Assembly: GCA_021802115.1 (NCBI GenBank) | Contig: JAKABA010000001.1 | Coordinates: forward strand, 119,306-183,305 | Origin: a bacterium | Lineage (GTDB): Bacteria > Chloroflexota > Dormibacteria > UBA8260 > Bog-877 | Direction of reading: 5' to 3' | DNA: 64,000 bases | Shown here: in pieces, positions 1 through 8,703 of the stretch | Layout: each line of letters opens with the position of its first letter | Numbering within the stretch: position 1 is the first letter of the stretch | Notes under the pieces: generated by a model | What the model was told of the DNA's origin: nothing | Seen by the model: only the letters and a program-made list of their open reading frames with translations | Databases searched by the model: none | Made by a program: the position numbers and the translations under genes

Positions 1-19
1 CAGGTAGGATCGTCGGGTC

Positions 20-1558
20 TTGAAGGGGCTCAGGCGGCGGCAGCTCGCGACCAGCCTGGCCCTGACCAGCTTGGCGACGGCCGCCCTTTGGGCTCTCACC
101 CTTGGCCCGCTCGCCCACCGGGTCGCCACCCGCGACGCGGCGCCCGCGGGCCTGGCCACTCGCGCGGATAGGTCGTTCTACCGGGCCGAGATGGCAGCGA
201 TTCCTCATCTGCACCTGATCAACTACTTCCCGGCCCGGAACTCGTGGGCGAAGATGTGGAGCGATTGGCGGCCCCAGGCGGTGAGCCTCGATATGGCCAG
301 GATCGCGGGCCTTCATGGCAACGCGGTGCGCATCATCATCAACAGCAATGCCTTCGGATTCCCCGAGCCGCGACCGAACATGGTCCGCGAGCTGGGGCAG
401 GCCGTGAAGCTCGCCCGCAGCCACGGCCTGCGCGTGCAATTGACACTGTTCGACCAGTTCTCCAGGTGGGGCGATATCACCGGCAGCCGAGCCTGGGCGC
501 GCTCGATCCTGCAGCCTTACCGCGCGGATCCGGAAATTGCCTTCATCGAGCTTCGCAATGAACTGGACACCAGCTCCTCCCCGCAGATGAGGTGGGCGGC
601 GGCTCTCATGCCGACCGTCCACAGTCTCGGCCGGGGCGTCCCGGTCACCATCTCTGTGACGGCTGGCCTGGCGACACTCCGGCGGGGCCTGGCCAGCTCC
701 CCACCCAGCTTCTACGATCTCCACTACTACGGCGAAGCCGGGCTGGCCGAGAGAACATTCGCCACTGCCCAGGCGGCGGTGGCGCCCGCCCTGCTCTTCA
801 TCGGCGAGTTTGGCTTCTCGACCTGGACCGGCAACACCTCGGTCCCGGGGCTGCCGGCGTCGACCCTCGCCATGCAGGCCTACCAGGATTACTACTACCG
901 AACGATCGAATTGGCCACCAGGGTGCTCGGGCTTCCAGCCGCCGCGCCCTGGACGCTCAACGATCTCACCGTCGCCGGAGCTCCTCCCCAGCCCTCACCG
1001 GCTCAGTTCCACTTCGGCATATACCAGCTGGATGGGCGGCCGAAGCCGGTGGCGGCCACCCTGCGTCGCTTCTTCAGCGCTGGCTCAGTCAGCCTCAGCT
1101 TCAACGGCAACTTCACGGCCGGGACTTCCGGCAACGGCCTCAGTCTGCCGGACATCTGGCAGAGGTGGTTGCCCGCCCAGGGCCACTTTGATTGGCGGCT
1201 GCACGGTGGGTATTCAGGCGGCGGGCAGGTGGCTCTCAGCGCCACCTCCAGTGGCTGTCCCGGCTTCGAGGTTACCCCGGTGGATGGGTTCGTTCAAGGT
1301 GGAGTGAGAGTGGCTGCGGCTGCCTTCGCGAGAGCCCAAGGTGCCATCGGACCCACCAGCGTCTCACTGGCCTGGTTCAACGCCCACGGCGTCTACATGA
1401 GTCAGGCCGAGTCGCCTCTCTTGAAGCCAGGGGGTGGCACCTGGACTCGGCTCCAGGCGTCCGGGGCGGCCCCGGTGGGGGCCGCGTTCGTGGACGTCTT
1501 CCTTAGGTCGTGCGCCAGCGCGGGCCGGGTGTGGTTCAGCGACGTCAGCTTCTCTTGA
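20..1558 (+). CDS. Secreted or membrane-anchored GH5-like glycoside hydrolase
   Basis: Likely hydrolyses a surface or extracellular polysaccharide. Residues 1-30 form a basic N-terminus plus hydrophobic segment (signal or anchor). Residues about 55-350 look like a cellulase-type TIM barrel: the Asn-Glu pair at N180-E181 (in I-E-L-R-N-E-L) fits the acid/base, and E263 (in F-I-G-E-F-G-F-S) fits the nucleophile. Residues about 360-512 are rich in beta-strand and look like a jelly-roll carbohydrate-binding domain. The start is TTG; an in-frame TAG at 5-7 rules out a longer frame. The gene converges on the glycan-biosynthesis operon, so a role in trimming or releasing that glycan is plausible but inferred. 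The exact GH family is not certain. Confidence 0.7.
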   Translation: MKGLRRRQLATSLALTSLATAALWALTLGPLAHRVATRDAAPAGLATRADRSFYRAEMAAIPHLHLINYFPARNSWAKMWSDWRPQAVSLDMARIAGLHGNAVRIIINSNAFGFPEPRPNMVRELGQAVKLARSHGLRVQLTLFDQFSRWGDITGSRAWARSILQPYRADPEIAFIELRNELDTSSSPQMRWAAALMPTVHSLGRGVPVTISVTAGLATLRRGLASSPPSFYDLHYYGEAGLAERTFATAQAAVAPALLFIGEFGFSTWTGNTSVPGLPASTLAMQAYQDYYYRTIELATRVLGLPAAAPWTLNDLTVAGAPPQPSPAQFHFGIYQLDGRPKPVAATLRRFFSAGSVSLSFNGNFTAGTSGNGLSLPDIWQRWLPAQGHFDWRLHGGYSGGGQVALSATSSGCPGFEVTPVDGFVQGGVRVAAAAFARAQGAIGPTSVSLAWFNAHGVYMSQAESPLLKPGGGTWTRLQASGAAPVGAAFVDVFLRSCASAGRVWFSDVSFS

Positions 1559-1625
1559 CCGGTCGCGGCCCAGCCGTTGCTCTCAGGCGCCGATAACTGC
1601 TGCCACGGTGATTGGCCAGATGTGC

Positions 1626-2369
1626 TCACCCCGGCAGCCCCAGCCACACCTCGCGATAGGGAATGGTGGAGGTGGCGCGATAGAGGAGCACCTCAATCCT
1701 GGCCCCCGTCTTGACCAGCCGCACGTCTCGGGTCCAGGTGGCGCCCGGTCGCAGCTGGAACTCGTAGTGGGCCAAGATGCTGGCGCCGGCTCTGAGCACC
1801 ACTGAGAACCTGGCGGTGGCCGGTTCGATGCTGTGCACTCCGATCACGGCGGTGGCGCCGGAAGAGCGCGGGAGCGCCCACAGCTGGACGTATCCTGTGC
1901 CCGCGGAAGCCTGGCCCCCCACTACCGCGAACACCAGCGCCAATGCCATCAATGCCCCACCCACTAGGCCGAATAGCAACTGCCGCGAGGGGCTTGGCAG
2001 CGTCGGCCCTGCCTGGTCAGCAAGTCGCCGCTGACGGCACCAGGCGACGGCGCCGGCGAGGACCGTGACAGTACCCAGCAAGATGGCCCAGGTCTTGGCC
2101 GTGAGGCCGGCCGGGGTGAGGTTGAGGAGCACGCCGCCCAGCACATCGGCGCTGAGCCCAAACGCCAGGGTGAGGACCAAGCGTCGAACCGCGCCGACTC
2201 GGCCGGCGATAAGCGCCCTGCCCAGCTCGAGGCCGGGCAGAACCAGAGCCAGTAGGATGCCGGCCGGGAGCCGCAGGAGTTCGCCCCCAGCGCCGACAGC
2301 CGCCCATGCTGAAAACACCGCCAGCAGCCCGGCGGCGGGGTCCAGCCAGGGGCGGTTACGGAATCGCAC
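1626..2369 (-). CDS. Polytopic membrane protein with C-terminal extracytoplasmic domain
   Basis: The 247-residue product has about four hydrophobic helices in residues 10-165 (resembling the DUF1616-type N-terminal membrane part), then a soluble beta-rich domain of about 75 residues ending W-L-G-L-P-G. It is the last gene of the minus-strand glycan operon and overlaps the end of the preceding membrane-protein gene by 14 nt, so the two are probably translated together. The function is unknown; assembly or export of the glycan is inferred only from context. Confidence 0.65.
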   Translation of the reverse strand: MRFRNRPWLDPAAGLLAVFSAWAAVGAGGELLRLPAGILLALVLPGLELGRALIAGRVGAVRRLVLTLAFGLSADVLGGVLLNLTPAGLTAKTWAILLGTVTVLAGAVAWCRQRRLADQAGPTLPSPSRQLLFGLVGGALMALALVFAVVGGQASAGTGYVQLWALPRSSGATAVIGVHSIEPATARFSVVLRAGASILAHYEFQLRPGATWTRDVRLVKTGARIEVLLYRATSTIPYREVWLGLPG

Positions 2370-4326
2370 CGGTCACCTCATAGATCTGGATGGTGCCGCT
2401 GTCGTAGACCCGGGAGAGGAAGCCCAGCTTGGTGAACTTGCTGAGATCCGCAGCGGCCAGGACTTTCGTCTGCGTGGGGGCGCCCTGGCCGAAGAAATTG
2501 GCGCCCAGGGGCAGCCCGCGGGCCAGGCGCTGGTTGACCTCGATGTACCGGATATGGCCCCGTTGCAGGGTGAGGTCACCGAGCTTGCCCAATGCGGGGT
2601 AGATAAATATGGGCCACGCCGGCACCGGCCCAGCGGCCGAGGTCACCGGGTTCTGCTGCCCTAGCGATCCGAGCAGGAGTGCGTCCGTGCCGTCTGTGGC
2701 CACCACTTGGTGTGGGCCGAGATGGCCAAGCATCCAAGCCGCGGCGGCGTTGGCCTGGGGGTCGGTGACCGCCGGGACCTTGGTGGCCGCTGGTGGGGAT
2801 GGCAGTTGCAAATAGAAGGTCCAGCCCAGCACCGCGCCGCCGATGAAGACGCCGCTGAGAGCTGCCGCCGCCAGGCCCCGACGGAGCAGTCGGTGATGGC
2901 CCTCGCGGACCAGCCACACCACGGCCAGGGATACCACCGGTGCCAGCCCCAGAAAGACGAACTCCACGGCGCGGTCCCCGGTCTCGACGCCCTGCGGGGC
3001 AAGGTGGAGGAGCAAAGTGGCCGGATAGACGATCGCCACCAGGGCGAGGGTGAGCATGAGGGCATTGCGCCGATAGTCTCGCCACACAATGAAAAGGCCG
3101 AAGGGCAGGGCCACGATCAGGAGGAGAGCGGCGCCGAAGCCGGTCAGGCGCTGCCACAGTGGGGCGACAACACCGCCGGACACAAACAGGTGCCGCGAGG
3201 CAAGGCCGCCGGTGAGGACCCTGAAAACGCTCGTGAGGGCGTTGCCGAGCTGGCTTCCAAGGTACTGGGGAGTGTCCGGCGCCACCCACCTGACCCAAAT
3301 GAGGACCGCTGCCGCTCCAACCAGGGGGGGAGCCCAACTGCCACCCAGAGTTGCCCGCACGTCCAGCCGACGCAGCAGGACCGAGACCAACCACCAGCCT
3401 CCGAGCAGGCCCAAGAAGATGTAAACGGAGACGTGGTGCGAGGGGACGGCCGCCACCAGTGCCACCACCGCCCCCACCAGCCAGGCGATTCCGTGGGCGC
3501 CAGCTCGCAGGCCGGAGGATGTGATCTGGTCCCGCCCATGGGCGACCTCGACCACCAGCAGCAGGGCTGCCAGCTCCAGCGGGAGCGCGAACGACTCGTA
3601 CGAGAACTGGCTGTCCCAGTAGAGATAGTGGGGGTTGGCCAGGTACACGAGGCAGGCGAGGGCGGCCAACCGAGACGATCCCGTGACGCGCTCGAAGACC
3701 AGGAAGAGGCAGGCGATGGCCAGCAGGTGCCCCACTCCAATTACCAAAAGACCTGCCGGGAACAGGCCAAGGCCGCTCACCTCCATGAGGCCGGTCGTGG
3801 CGAGCTGCATGCCCGGGTACTGGGCGCTGATCGGTAGCAGTGGATTGAAGCCGAACAGGTGACCGCTGCGGAGGATATCGATCGCGGTCCGCATCTGCAT
3901 GAACTCGTCAGTGAATGTGAACGCGCCCGGGCTGCGGATGATCTTCACCAGATAGAGCGACATTGCCAGGAGCACGACCAGGTAGATCCGCTCCCGTCGC
4001 GAGGCCCGGTCGCCCAGCAGCCGGAAGGCGAAGGTGGCCATGAGACCGGCCAGCGAGGCCCAGAAGGCCGCCGAACTCCAGCCCGAGCCCCTCAGGGCCG
4101 CGTCATCGGCGATGGCGATTGCGCAGAGACAGATGCCGGCCACCAGGGTGAGTTCCCCAGCCCGAGAGGAGGGGGGTCTGCGGCTGGGAGGCGCTGGCAG
4201 CCCGATCGGAGGCGCGACGGGTGGGCCAGTTGCACCCTCCAAGCCGTTTGAGACTGGGCGCCTACGGCGCTCTGGGAGAGTTCCGGTCCGGCCCCGAGAT
4301 CGGCGCCCCGGGTATCTCCTGGTCAT
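2356..4326 (-). CDS. Large polytopic membrane protein, GT-C glycosyltransferase-like
   Basis: 656 residues with a basic, Pro-rich N-terminus (1-55), about a dozen hydrophobic helices (60-490) and a C-terminal soluble domain of about 150 residues. The layout (first extracytoplasmic loop after the first helices, many TM segments, soluble tail) resembles polyprenyl-phosphate-dependent GT-C transferases or oligosaccharide polymerases, but I recognise no diagnostic motif beyond that. It lies in the glycan operon between a GT4 gene (75 nt upstream) and another membrane protein (14-nt overlap). The ATG at 4326 is one option; a start about 30 codons further in would remove the Arg-rich leader. Confidence 0.6.
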   Translation of the reverse strand: MTRRYPGRRSRGRTGTLPERRRRPVSNGLEGATGPPVAPPIGLPAPPSRRPPSSRAGELTLVAGICLCAIAIADDAALRGSGWSSAAFWASLAGLMATFAFRLLGDRASRRERIYLVVLLAMSLYLVKIIRSPGAFTFTDEFMQMRTAIDILRSGHLFGFNPLLPISAQYPGMQLATTGLMEVSGLGLFPAGLLVIGVGHLLAIACLFLVFERVTGSSRLAALACLVYLANPHYLYWDSQFSYESFALPLELAALLLVVEVAHGRDQITSSGLRAGAHGIAWLVGAVVALVAAVPSHHVSVYIFLGLLGGWWLVSVLLRRLDVRATLGGSWAPPLVGAAAVLIWVRWVAPDTPQYLGSQLGNALTSVFRVLTGGLASRHLFVSGGVVAPLWQRLTGFGAALLLIVALPFGLFIVWRDYRRNALMLTLALVAIVYPATLLLHLAPQGVETGDRAVEFVFLGLAPVVSLAVVWLVREGHHRLLRRGLAAAALSGVFIGGAVLGWTFYLQLPSPPAATKVPAVTDPQANAAAAWMLGHLGPHQVVATDGTDALLLGSLGQQNPVTSAAGPVPAWPIFIYPALGKLGDLTLQRGHIRYIEVNQRLARGLPLGANFFGQGAPTQTKVLAAADLSKFTKLGFLSRVYDSGTIQIYEVTGAIP

Positions 4327-4401
4327 CGCCCCGGGGCCAGCGGCGCCGAGCCGCCGGGGAGCCGGGGCAGTTGGCCGCGGATGCTTTCACTGGGCACGCG
4401 A

Positions 4402-5607
4402 TCAATCCCTGCCTGCGGGCGCCAGCAACAGGTGCCCCAGCGCTGTTGCCACCTGGGCGGCGACGCTGCGGCGGCGGGACGAGGCCAGCGCCGCCGCCAC
4501 GAAGGCCTCGAACTCGATGGCGAACTGCTCGTCCGACCGCTTGGCGGCGAGCTCGGCTCCCAGCTTGCCCATCGTCTCACGGCGGTCCGGGTCCGCGGCC
4601 AGGGCTGCCATGCTGAGCTCCAGGGCCCTCGAGTCGCCGGGAGGGACGATGAAACCGGCTTGACCATCCGGCAGCCGAGACTGAATCTCTCCGGCGGCGG
4701 CGGAAGATATCACTGGCTTGGCGGCCAACATGGCCTCCTCCACCACCAGCCCGTGCGGGTCCCCCAGGGTGGGGAAGACGACCACATCCGCCAGGGCGTA
4801 GTAGCCGGGCAGGAGGTCAGGCTGGATGAACCCGGCGAACACCACTCCTGGCATGGCCGCGGCCTGGGATCGGTAGAAGGCTTCGTCTACCCCGTCGCCG
4901 ACCAGCAGCAGGCAGACGTCGGGATTGGTTGCGCGCAGACTCCGATAGGCGGCCAGCAGATGGTCGAGGCCCTTGCCGCGCCAGAGGCGGCCCACGTAGA
5001 GAAAAACGCACCCTGTCAGCCCGAGTCGCTGGCGCTCCTGCTGGCGCCGCTCCGGCGCCAGCTCCTGGGCCCGGCCGTAGCGAGGCACCGAAATGGATCG
5101 GGCCACCTGCCAGCTGCGATCACCGGGTAGGCCATAGCGCTGGGCCATGTCGCCGGCCTCTGGGCCGGACACTTCGGCGCCGTCCACGGCACGGAAGAGA
5201 AAGTGTTTGCCCGCCTCACGCCACCAGGTGCGCTGGCTCCAAGCGTCATAGTTTGGCAGCACCAGAAACGCTAGCCGGCTCGCGGCCGCCCTCCCGGCCA
5301 GCGCTCCGAGAGCGAGATTAGCTCGATCGTACTCCAGGATGAAGAGGTCTGGCCTCGCCCGACGCAGCTCCCCGAGCGGGACGCGCAGGCCGCCGACCGC
5401 TCGGCGGCGGGCGATGTAGCGGGCCGGAAACTCCCACTGGGATGGGTCCACGCTCCAGCTTCGGTCGGATTCCCGGACCACGCTGAACCACACCTCCAAA
5501 TCGAGGTTGCCGCGCCGTGCCACCGCATTCATCCGGGTGACGTAGTACGGCGTTGGTTGACGCAGCCAGTAGACGACCCGGGGGCGTGAGGCTAGCTCCG
5601 CCGTCAT
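4402..5607 (-). CDS. Glycosyltransferase family 4
   Basis: 401 residues, GT-B fold. The N-terminal half starts R-V-V-Y-W-L-R-Q-P-T-P-Y-Y; the nucleotide-sugar domain begins at L-Y-V-G-R-L-W-R-G-K-G (about residue 205), and the donor-site segment G-D-P-H-G-L-V-V-E-E-A-M-L lies near residue 292. Such enzymes add sugars to lipid-linked or cell-surface glycans in the cytoplasm. Its start overlaps the stop of the upstream GT4 gene by 4 nt (5604-5607), showing translational coupling. Donor and acceptor cannot be read from sequence. Confidence 0.88.
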   Translation of the reverse strand: MTAELASRPRVVYWLRQPTPYYVTRMNAVARRGNLDLEVWFSVVRESDRSWSVDPSQWEFPARYIARRRAVGGLRVPLGELRRARPDLFILEYDRANLALGALAGRAAASRLAFLVLPNYDAWSQRTWWREAGKHFLFRAVDGAEVSGPEAGDMAQRYGLPGDRSWQVARSISVPRYGRAQELAPERRQQERQRLGLTGCVFLYVGRLWRGKGLDHLLAAYRSLRATNPDVCLLLVGDGVDEAFYRSQAAAMPGVVFAGFIQPDLLPGYYALADVVVFPTLGDPHGLVVEEAMLAAKPVISSAAAGEIQSRLPDGQAGFIVPPGDSRALELSMAALAADPDRRETMGKLGAELAAKRSDEQFAIEFEAFVAAALASSRRRSVAAQVATALGHLLLAPAGRD

Positions 5608-6689
5608 CCGGATGTCACCGTTTGGTAGAGAGCCAGGGTTTCCCGGACCACATCCGGCCAGGAGGGCACGCGCAGCTCGGAGGGCCGGTTCCTAGCCGCC
5701 CCCACTAGCGCGGCCGCCACCGCTTCCGGGTCTTCCGGGTCGGCGACTATGGTCACGGCCCCCGGCCACCTCTCCGCCAAGGCCTGATGGGCGGGAATGG
5801 GGGACAGCACCACCGGAGTACCCGCCCCCAGGGCCTCGACCACCACCACCGGCATCGCCTCATGGCCGGACATGCTCGCCACCACCGCAGCGCTGCGCAG
5901 CCAGGAGTACAGTTCCGCGGTGGGGACATTGCCCAGGAACTGGACCCGGTCGGAGAGCCCAAGTTCGCGGGAAAGACGCTGTAACTGTGGCCGCAGTGGC
6001 CCGTTGCCGGACACCGCCATCCGCCAATCCGGCGGCATCCTGGCCAACGCTCCCAGCAGCCGGTCCACTCGCTTGTAGGATTCGATCCGCCCAGCGACCA
6101 GGAGGGTGGGCCCGGCCAGGGGCAATCCGGGAGCGGATCGCAGGGCGGCCAGGTCCACCCCGTTGGGGACGGTGACCAGTTTGTCCGCCACTTGGGGAAA
6201 ATGTCGCGCCACCAGGGCTCGCTCTGGCTCAGAGACGCAGATGACCCTCGCCGCCGCCTCGAATGTGAGTCTCCCCAACCGCCGGTAGGGCGGGTGGAGC
6301 AGGCGCCGAACCGCCGAGTGCCCGGTGCCGTGATAGTGGGGGGTGAAGATCAAGGGCCGACAGCCAGCGATGGCCGTGGCCAGGGAGGGGAGCGAGTGAT
6401 AGGCGTGGGCGTGGAACACGTCGTAGTCCGCTCGCCGGCGGCGGAGCTCGCGATAGAGAGCGGGGGCGAGCGAGTAGTGGCGGCTCGGAAGCATAATAGG
6501 GAAGCGCTGCAGGCGCACTTCCTCGCGCAACTCCAGGCTCGCTGGCTCTCCCGAGTCCGCCTGAGTCAGGACGTCGACCTGATTCCCCAGCGCGGCCAGC
6601 CCCTTCGCCAACTGCTGAACGTGCACCTCCACTCCGCCCACGAACGGTGGGTAGTGAGGAGCTACCAGGCAGATGCGCAAAGGCTTCAA
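5604..6689 (-). CDS. Glycosyltransferase family 4
   Basis: 361 residues, GT-B fold. The N-terminal loop P-P-F-V-G-G-V-E-V-H and the C-terminal E-A-M-P-V-V-V-V-E-A-L (E-x7-E retaining motif) are typical of GT4 enzymes. Resembles mannosyl- or glucosyltransferases of capsule and exopolysaccharide clusters. It overlaps the next gene by 4 nt and the upstream epimerase gene by 4 nt, so it sits in a tightly coupled operon. Confidence 0.9.
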   Translation of the reverse strand: MKPLRICLVAPHYPPFVGGVEVHVQQLAKGLAALGNQVDVLTQADSGEPASLELREEVRLQRFPIMLPSRHYSLAPALYRELRRRRADYDVFHAHAYHSLPSLATAIAGCRPLIFTPHYHGTGHSAVRRLLHPPYRRLGRLTFEAAARVICVSEPERALVARHFPQVADKLVTVPNGVDLAALRSAPGLPLAGPTLLVAGRIESYKRVDRLLGALARMPPDWRMAVSGNGPLRPQLQRLSRELGLSDRVQFLGNVPTAELYSWLRSAAVVASMSGHEAMPVVVVEALGAGTPVVLSPIPAHQALAERWPGAVTIVADPEDPEAVAAALVGAARNRPSELRVPSWPDVVRETLALYQTVTSG

Positions 6690-7648
6690 GCGGGCCTCCC
6701 GGCGCTGGGTGCGTAGGGCCGCTCCAGGGTGCGCTCCAGCCCGGTGACGAAGGGCACCGCCGCCCGCCAGCCGAGGCTCGTGCCGGCAGCGCTGGCGTCC
6801 GCCAGCAGGCGTGGCCGGTCCACCGGCCTGATGCGCGTGGGATCTTGCACCAGCGTCAGCTCCCGGCCCAGCGCGGCGGCCACCGCGGCCACGATCTGCC
6901 TGCCCGACAGGTCGCTTCCGGTGCCCACATTGAAGGTCCGGTTGCTGGCGGGCACTCGCTTCTCCAGCATCGCGACCAGCGCGTCGGCAACATCGCCTAC
7001 GTAGATGTAGTCCCGTCGGGTGTCCATGTTGCCGACCAGAATCCGCTCGGGCCGCTCGCGGGCTTGCCCCAGCAGGGCGGGAATGAGGTGCGGGTTAGTC
7101 TCTCCCTCGCCGTACACGTTGAAGAGACGCGCGGCGGTGCTGGTCAGGCCACGCTCCCGGTGGGCCAAGTCGAGCAGGTGCTCGCACCAGAGCTTGCTCA
7201 GCCCGTAGATATCGGTTGGCCCCAGCTCGGAGAGCTCAGAATGCGGGTCGCCGCTGGGCCGGTACACAGCTGCGCTCGACGCCAGGACAAAGTCTGGGGA
7301 CGGGCTGGCGCTCGAACAGGCCTGGAGCAGAATCTCGGTGCCCAGCACATTGGTGCGAATGCAGGCCACCGGGTCGCGGTCGCAGTCGGGGATGAAGTGC
7401 ATCGCCGCCAGATGGACCACGGCACTAAAGCGATGACGCGCGAACACGGAACTGACCAGCGCGGAGTCGCAGATGTCTCCTTGGATCACCGCAACGCTCT
7501 CTGAGGTGGCAGGGGCGAGCCCGGCGGCGCTGCCGCGGCTCATGTTGTCGAGGATGGTCACGCGGTACCCCAGTTCAACCAGGCGCTCACAAAGCTTGGT
7601 CCCGATGAATCCACAGCCGCCGGTCACCAGGACCATGTCACCTCTCAC
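6686..7648 (-). CDS. NAD-dependent sugar-nucleotide epimerase/dehydratase (extended SDR)
   Basis: 320 residues. The Rossmann glycine motif T-G-G-C-G-F-I-G is at 9-16 and the catalytic Y148-x3-K152 follows the S-S-A-A-V-Y segment, as in UDP-glucose 4-epimerase relatives (GalE, WbpP, RmlB-like). It should supply an activated sugar for the transferases around it. Overlaps GT genes on both sides (4 nt and 11 nt). The exact reaction (4-epimerase, dehydratase or other) is not resolvable by eye. Confidence 0.85.
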   Translation of the reverse strand: MRGDMVLVTGGCGFIGTKLCERLVELGYRVTILDNMSRGSAAGLAPATSESVAVIQGDICDSALVSSVFARHRFSAVVHLAAMHFIPDCDRDPVACIRTNVLGTEILLQACSSASPSPDFVLASSAAVYRPSGDPHSELSELGPTDIYGLSKLWCEHLLDLAHRERGLTSTAARLFNVYGEGETNPHLIPALLGQARERPERILVGNMDTRRDYIYVGDVADALVAMLEKRVPASNRTFNVGTGSDLSGRQIVAAVAAALGRELTLVQDPTRIRPVDRPRLLADASAAGTSLGWRAAVPFVTGLERTLERPYAPSAGRPA

Positions 7649-8696
7649 GGCTGGGAGCCCCCGCGATGATCTGGCCGACGGCGCCCCGGCTTTGGCCTTG
7701 AGCGAGCCAGTTGCGTGCCTGATCGGCTCGGCCCTTCACCTTGACCGCCGGTGCCGTCAGGGCTCGCGCCAGCGCGCCAGGTAGAACCAGAAGTGGGCTG
7801 GCCAGGGCACCGGCGAGAGTGACCGAGGTCGTCAGGGAGCGGCGCAGCTCTTGGCGAGCCGCGAGGTGCCGACCGCAGGTGCTGAGATATACCGCGTGGT
7901 AGGCCGCCGCGCGGGCCACCCGGCTGGCGAGGCGTCGGCCCAGGCGATGAGTCCGGGGATCTGCCCAGATGGCCTGGTAAGTGACCGCCAAGTCCTCTAC
8001 CCGGGTCAGGGTCGGACGCATGGACAGCTGCTCCGGGTGCAACCGGTAAGAACAGAGCCGGTCGGGGACAAAGTAGCCGGGTCGGCCTTCGCGGGCGGCC
8101 AGGTAGGCGACCCATAGATCCCACGATCCGTGCAGCCAGTCGGGCCAGTCGTCCAGGTTGAGCGCGTCGCGGCGGACGACGGCAGCATGCGAAGTGGGGA
8201 TTGCCCGCTGGATGGTGGCGAGCGAGAGCAGGTCGGGCTGGAGCCCGCCCGTCAGGCTGGCGCGGCCCCACTGCCGTTCCCCCTGCCGCGTCTGGGCCGC
8301 GTCCGGTATAGCCTGGTCGCCCACGACCACCTGATGGTTGCAGAAGACCAGGCTCACCGCTGGGTGGTCCTCCAGAACAGCGACCATGCGCTCCAGAAAG
8401 TTGGGGGCCCACATGTCATCGTCGTCGAGGTGGGCGAGGTACTTCCCGCGTGCGCTGCGATAGAGGCGACGGTTGGTCAGCCCGGCCCCGAGGTTGCTCG
8501 GGTTCCGCAATAGGCGCAGGGTACCGTCCTTGAAGTCGGGCAGAGTCGGAATGGATTCAGGAGCTCCCGCGTCGTCGCAGACCAGCACCTCGTAGTCAGT
8601 GCGGGTCTGTCGTTGGACGCTCGCCAGGGCATGCTGAAGCAAAGCGGGCCGGTCCCGGGTAGTGATCAGGACACTGATGGTGGGAGCTGCAGTCAA
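7638..8696 (-). CDS. Glycosyltransferase family 2
   Basis: 352 residues, GT-A fold. Nucleotide-binding start I-S-V-L-I-T-T-R-D-R-P-A-L-L at about 8-21, V-L-V-C-D-D-A-G (first Asp pair) and the D-D-D-D-M-W metal-binding motif near 95. The C-terminal 100 residues are Arg/Ala-rich amphipathic and may touch the membrane. Overlaps the epimerase gene by 11 nt and follows the flippase gene by 7 nt. Confidence 0.88.
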   Translation of the reverse strand: MTAAPTISVLITTRDRPALLQHALASVQRQTRTDYEVLVCDDAGAPESIPTLPDFKDGTLRLLRNPSNLGAGLTNRRLYRSARGKYLAHLDDDDMWAPNFLERMVAVLEDHPAVSLVFCNHQVVVGDQAIPDAAQTRQGERQWGRASLTGGLQPDLLSLATIQRAIPTSHAAVVRRDALNLDDWPDWLHGSWDLWVAYLAAREGRPGYFVPDRLCSYRLHPEQLSMRPTLTRVEDLAVTYQAIWADPRTHRLGRRLASRVARAAAYHAVYLSTCGRHLAARQELRRSLTTSVTLAGALASPLLVLPGALARALTAPAVKVKGRADQARNWLAQGQSRGAVGQIIAGAPSRER

Positions 8697-8703
8697 CTTC
8701 TTG

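Noticed and set aside
2707..3837. 376-codon open frame opposite the large membrane-protein gene
   Set aside because: His/Gln/Glu-rich artefact of high GC on the antisense strand of a gene with clear TM helices; no motif or ribosome site.
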